A DNA stretch of 8,402 bases from Clostridia bacterium (lineage in GTDB: Bacteria; Bacillota; Clostridia; Lachnospirales; Lachnospiraceae): positions 1 through 8,402 of the forward strand of contig BNZC01000037.1 of NCBI GenBank assembly GCA_026000755.1, given 5' to 3'. The notes beneath the pieces were generated by a model, which did no database searches, was not told the DNA's origin, and was given only the letters and a program-made list of their open reading frames with translations. The stretch's first letter is position 1. Each line of letters begins with the position of its first letter. The position numbers and the translations under genes were made by a program. Below, piece by piece: positions 6,700 through 8,402 of the stretch.

Positions 6700-7764
6700 T
6701 TATTTCTCATAAAACAGTTCTAACATTAAGCGGCACAGAGCTTCTTGATCGACATGAAATTCTTCCAAATCATGTACACCTTTGACGGTCTCGCCTTCCG
6801 GTGTGTAGATTTTCGGATCAAGCGTGTATCCAAGGGCGGTAGAAAACAGGGAAACAAGTTCAGATTTTCCCAAATCCGTTACACTGTAATCGGAAATCCT
6901 GTCATATAGGCGAATGGGCAAAAACGGATTAATCTTGGCTTTTTGTTTGAAACGTGATACAAATGCGCTCAGATACTGTCGCTGTCTCTGCAAGCGCAAA
7001 TCCGCACTGCCAAAATTGTGGATATTACGAGTTGCTGTATAAAAAAAGGCTTCCCTGCCTCGCAAATGGCGCATTTCCCCTTTCTGAAATACCATGCCGT
7101 TTTCAGGATAATAGATGTCATTTAACACCTCAACAGTCACACCGCCTACGGCATCATTTACGGCAGAAATGGCTCCTCGGTTTACTGAAAAATAAGCAGC
7201 AATGGGAAGCTGATATAATAACCTAGAAACTGCCATAGTACTCCGTCTACAGCTGATGTCCATGCCGTCTCCAAAACCGTGCTGCACGGTAATTTGCATG
7301 GGACGTGTCTTGAGAAAATTACCATCTTTATCATAGGTATCAACCAAAGCCATTGTGTTGCGGTTAAGGGCGAGCAGTTTGATTGTTTTTGTATGAGGAT
7401 TTAGGCTCACAAGGAAAATGCCGTCGGATTGTCCTCCGCTGATACCGTCTTTGGCCAAAGCGACCGGTTCATCCTTGTCTATGCCCAGTACCAAAAAAGT
7501 CAAAATGTCCTTGTTGTAGGTATACACATCGCCATGGTAGCGAACCTGTCCTTCTTGCAAACCCTCCTGAGCGTCCGAAAAATCCTCTGTTTCGGGCAAC
7601 TGTAGATCCGGTATAGTCTGCATTTCCTGAATACGAGCAAGTGCAGCATCGCCCTTGCTTCGTATGGAAAGAAAAGTAAGCAAGACGGCGGAAATTCCAA
7701 GGAACAGGAAAATCAAAAGGAATAATAGAATCCGTTTTTTCTTTTTTGAAATAGGATTATGCAT
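6700..7764 (-). CDS. LytR-CpsA-Psr (LCP) family membrane-anchored wall glycopolymer transferase
   Basis: 354 residues. LCP proteins move glycopolymers such as teichoic acid or capsule from a polyprenyl lipid onto peptidoglycan outside the membrane. After a basic start (SKKKKR) there is one membrane segment at residues 11-33, placing the rest outside. The LCP core begins at 'LVLGID' (91-96), followed by 'SDG' (113-115), 'LALNRNTM' (131-138), 'NDAVGG' (203-208) and the C-terminal signature 'TRNIHN...SADLRLQRQRQ' (245-263), which keeps the Arg residues thought to bind the pyrophosphate of the lipid. One oddity is Asn136 where the family usually has Asp in 'SIPRDT' or 'NRDTM'; the Arg is kept. 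Its ATG comes 3 bases after the stop of the wall-anchored protein gene, with a weak AAAGG 8 bases upstream, so translation is probably coupled. The polymer transferred cannot be told from sequence. Confidence 0.88.
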   Translation of the reverse strand: MHNPISKKKKRILLFLLIFLFLGISAVLLTFLSIRSKGDAALARIQEMQTIPDLQLPETEDFSDAQEGLQEGQVRYHGDVYTYNKDILTFLVLGIDKDEPVALAKDGISGGQSDGIFLVSLNPHTKTIKLLALNRNTMALVDTYDKDGNFLKTRPMQITVQHGFGDGMDISCRRSTMAVSRLLYQLPIAAYFSVNRGAISAVNDAVGGVTVEVLNDIYYPENGMVFQKGEMRHLRGREAFFYTATRNIHNFGSADLRLQRQRQYLSAFVSRFKQKAKINPFLPIRLYDRISDYSVTDLGKSELVSLFSTALGYTLDPKIYTPEGETVKGVHDLEEFHVDQEALCRLMLELFYEK

Positions 7765-7767
7765 ATA

Positions 7768-8214
7768 CTAGGCCTTTCTCACCCTCCTTGCAAATATCCC
7801 AACAGCCGTCACCGAGAGAAAGACAACTACGCCAATTACTGCCGCCTGATTCTTTTCCCCTGTTTTTGGTGATGTTTTTATTGTTTTTCCCGTATTCGCT
7901 GCATTGTTTACAGGTGTTCCTGTCCCCGGCACAGCATTCACAGACGTATCCGTTCCCGGCGTATTGTTTATCGTGGGGATTGGATATGGCGTGTTAGTGC
8001 CTAATTCCACAACGACTACCGGAGAGAAGGAATTAAAATGTGCACGCACAACTCCATCTGACACAAATAGGGGCAGTATGATTTCCCATCTTTGTTCAGC
8101 ACTTATGTAGTGCAAAAGAATGATTCTTTGTCCTGCTCGTATTCCCGGAATGTGCAGGGTAACGTCCAGTCCGCCCGCCGGCATGGACAGATTGTATTTC
8201 AGAGATACATCCAT
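7768..8214 (-). CDS. C-terminal part of a sortase-anchored surface protein, front end missing
   Basis: 148 residues from the first ATG. Residues 1-71 form a beta-rich module with 'VTLHIPGIRAGQRIILLHY', 'WEIILP' and 'SFSPVVVVEL', a type often found just before the anchor in clostridial surface proteins. Residues 72-114 are a Thr/Pro/Asn-rich spacer. The end is a wall-sorting signal: SPKTGE (115-120), a hydrophobic stretch (124-142) and the RRVRK tail. SPKTG departs from LPXTG but fits the (S/P)PXTG motif known for Clostridioides difficile sortase B. There is no signal peptide and no good ribosome site before ATG 8214, and the preceding in-frame codons ('GPGGAAIKKI') look like the same domain, so this is probably a truncated or frameshifted gene. 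In-frame stop TGA lies at 8284-8286. It is followed at once by the LCP gene, in the same frame after a single TAG. Confidence 0.72.
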   Translation of the reverse strand: MDVSLKYNLSMPAGGLDVTLHIPGIRAGQRIILLHYISAEQRWEIILPLFVSDGVVRAHFNSFSPVVVVELGTNTPYPIPTINNTPGTDTSVNAVPGTGTPVNNAANTGKTIKTSPKTGEKNQAAVIGVVVFLSVTAVGIFARRVRKA

Positions 8215-8320
8215 GATCTTTTTGATGGCTGCTCCCCCCGGACCAAATAAACGATTAACTCCATGACATATTTGCGAACCTGCTCATATCCCCTACATCC
8301 TTCCAAGCTGATTCTCCCTT
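8215..8320. other. Short stretch with no assignable gene, between the surface-protein fragment and the inverted repeat
   Basis: No start codon with a ribosome site, promoter or hairpin was recognised. On the minus strand the frame of the downstream gene reaches a TGA at 8284-8286, but another minus-strand frame stays open from 8318 through this stretch. A run of six C (8234-8239) lies between; one more base there would join that open frame to the surface-protein fragment. It may therefore be the degraded or misread upstream part of that gene. Confidence 0.4.
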
Positions 8321-8402
8321 ACCGACTTTGAAGAGGCTTATCGCTTTACGAGCGGCGATGTCGAAGTAGGGAACAATGAATATTCGGGTCTGCTGCGATA
8401 CG
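8321..8402 (+). repeat. Inverted repeat, copy 2: headless flagellin fragment on the plus strand
   Basis: The 82 bases to the right edge are identical to the reverse complement of 5602-5683 and would encode flagellin residues 269-295 on the plus strand. Just before it the plus-strand frame has a TGA (8309-8311) and no start codon, so this copy has no N-terminus here. It is either the start of a silent or alternative flagellin cassette continuing beyond the window, or an assembly fold-back. Confidence 0.93.

Overview
This window looks like chromosomal DNA of a motile Gram-positive anaerobe, most likely a member of the Clostridia (Bacillota). The grounds are strong AGGAGG-type ribosome sites, a Bacillota-style flagellin, a LytR-CpsA-Psr (LCP) wall enzyme, a sortase-type C-terminal signal (SPKTG), and a BspA-like leucine-rich-repeat protein with atrophied bacterial Ig domains. 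The genus cannot be told from this sequence. All four recognisable genes lie on the minus strand and all concern the cell surface. No RNA gene, transposase, CRISPR array or plus-strand gene was found.

Layout, in transcription order (right to left). Positions 8402-8321 hold an exact 82-base inverted copy of an internal piece of the flagellin gene. Positions 8320-8215 are a short stretch with no assignable gene. Positions 8214-7768 encode the C-terminal part of a wall-anchored surface protein that lacks its front end. It is followed after 3 bases by an LCP-family membrane enzyme (7764-6700). Next comes a 212-base intergenic region with a hairpin, a 53-56 base tandem repeat and a possible sigma-D-type promoter. 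Then comes a giant flagellin (6487-2135, 1450 residues), and 58 bases further on a secreted BspA-like protein that runs off the left edge (2076-1, 692 residues seen).

The giant flagellin is the central feature. Its conserved filament-core ends (about 140 N-terminal and 90 C-terminal residues) are normal, but between them sits an insertion of roughly 1,150-1,200 residues. The insertion contains proline-rich linkers, about five ~45-residue repeats followed by other Asn/Gly/Thr-rich beta-type sequence, and a region near the C-terminus with eight cysteines. If assembled, the filament would carry a very large outer domain, perhaps working as an adhesin or sheath together with the neighbouring wall-anchored and LRR proteins. 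This is inference.

The most unusual observation is the inverted 82-base copy at the right edge. It is identical to codons 269-295 of the flagellin, lies in the opposite orientation, and has no start codon or N-terminal part before it within the window. It could be the edge of a second, headless flagellin cassette, so that inversion between the two copies would move the flagellin promoter and N-terminus onto another variable region. It could equally be a fold-back assembly artefact. Sequence beyond the right edge and long reads would decide.
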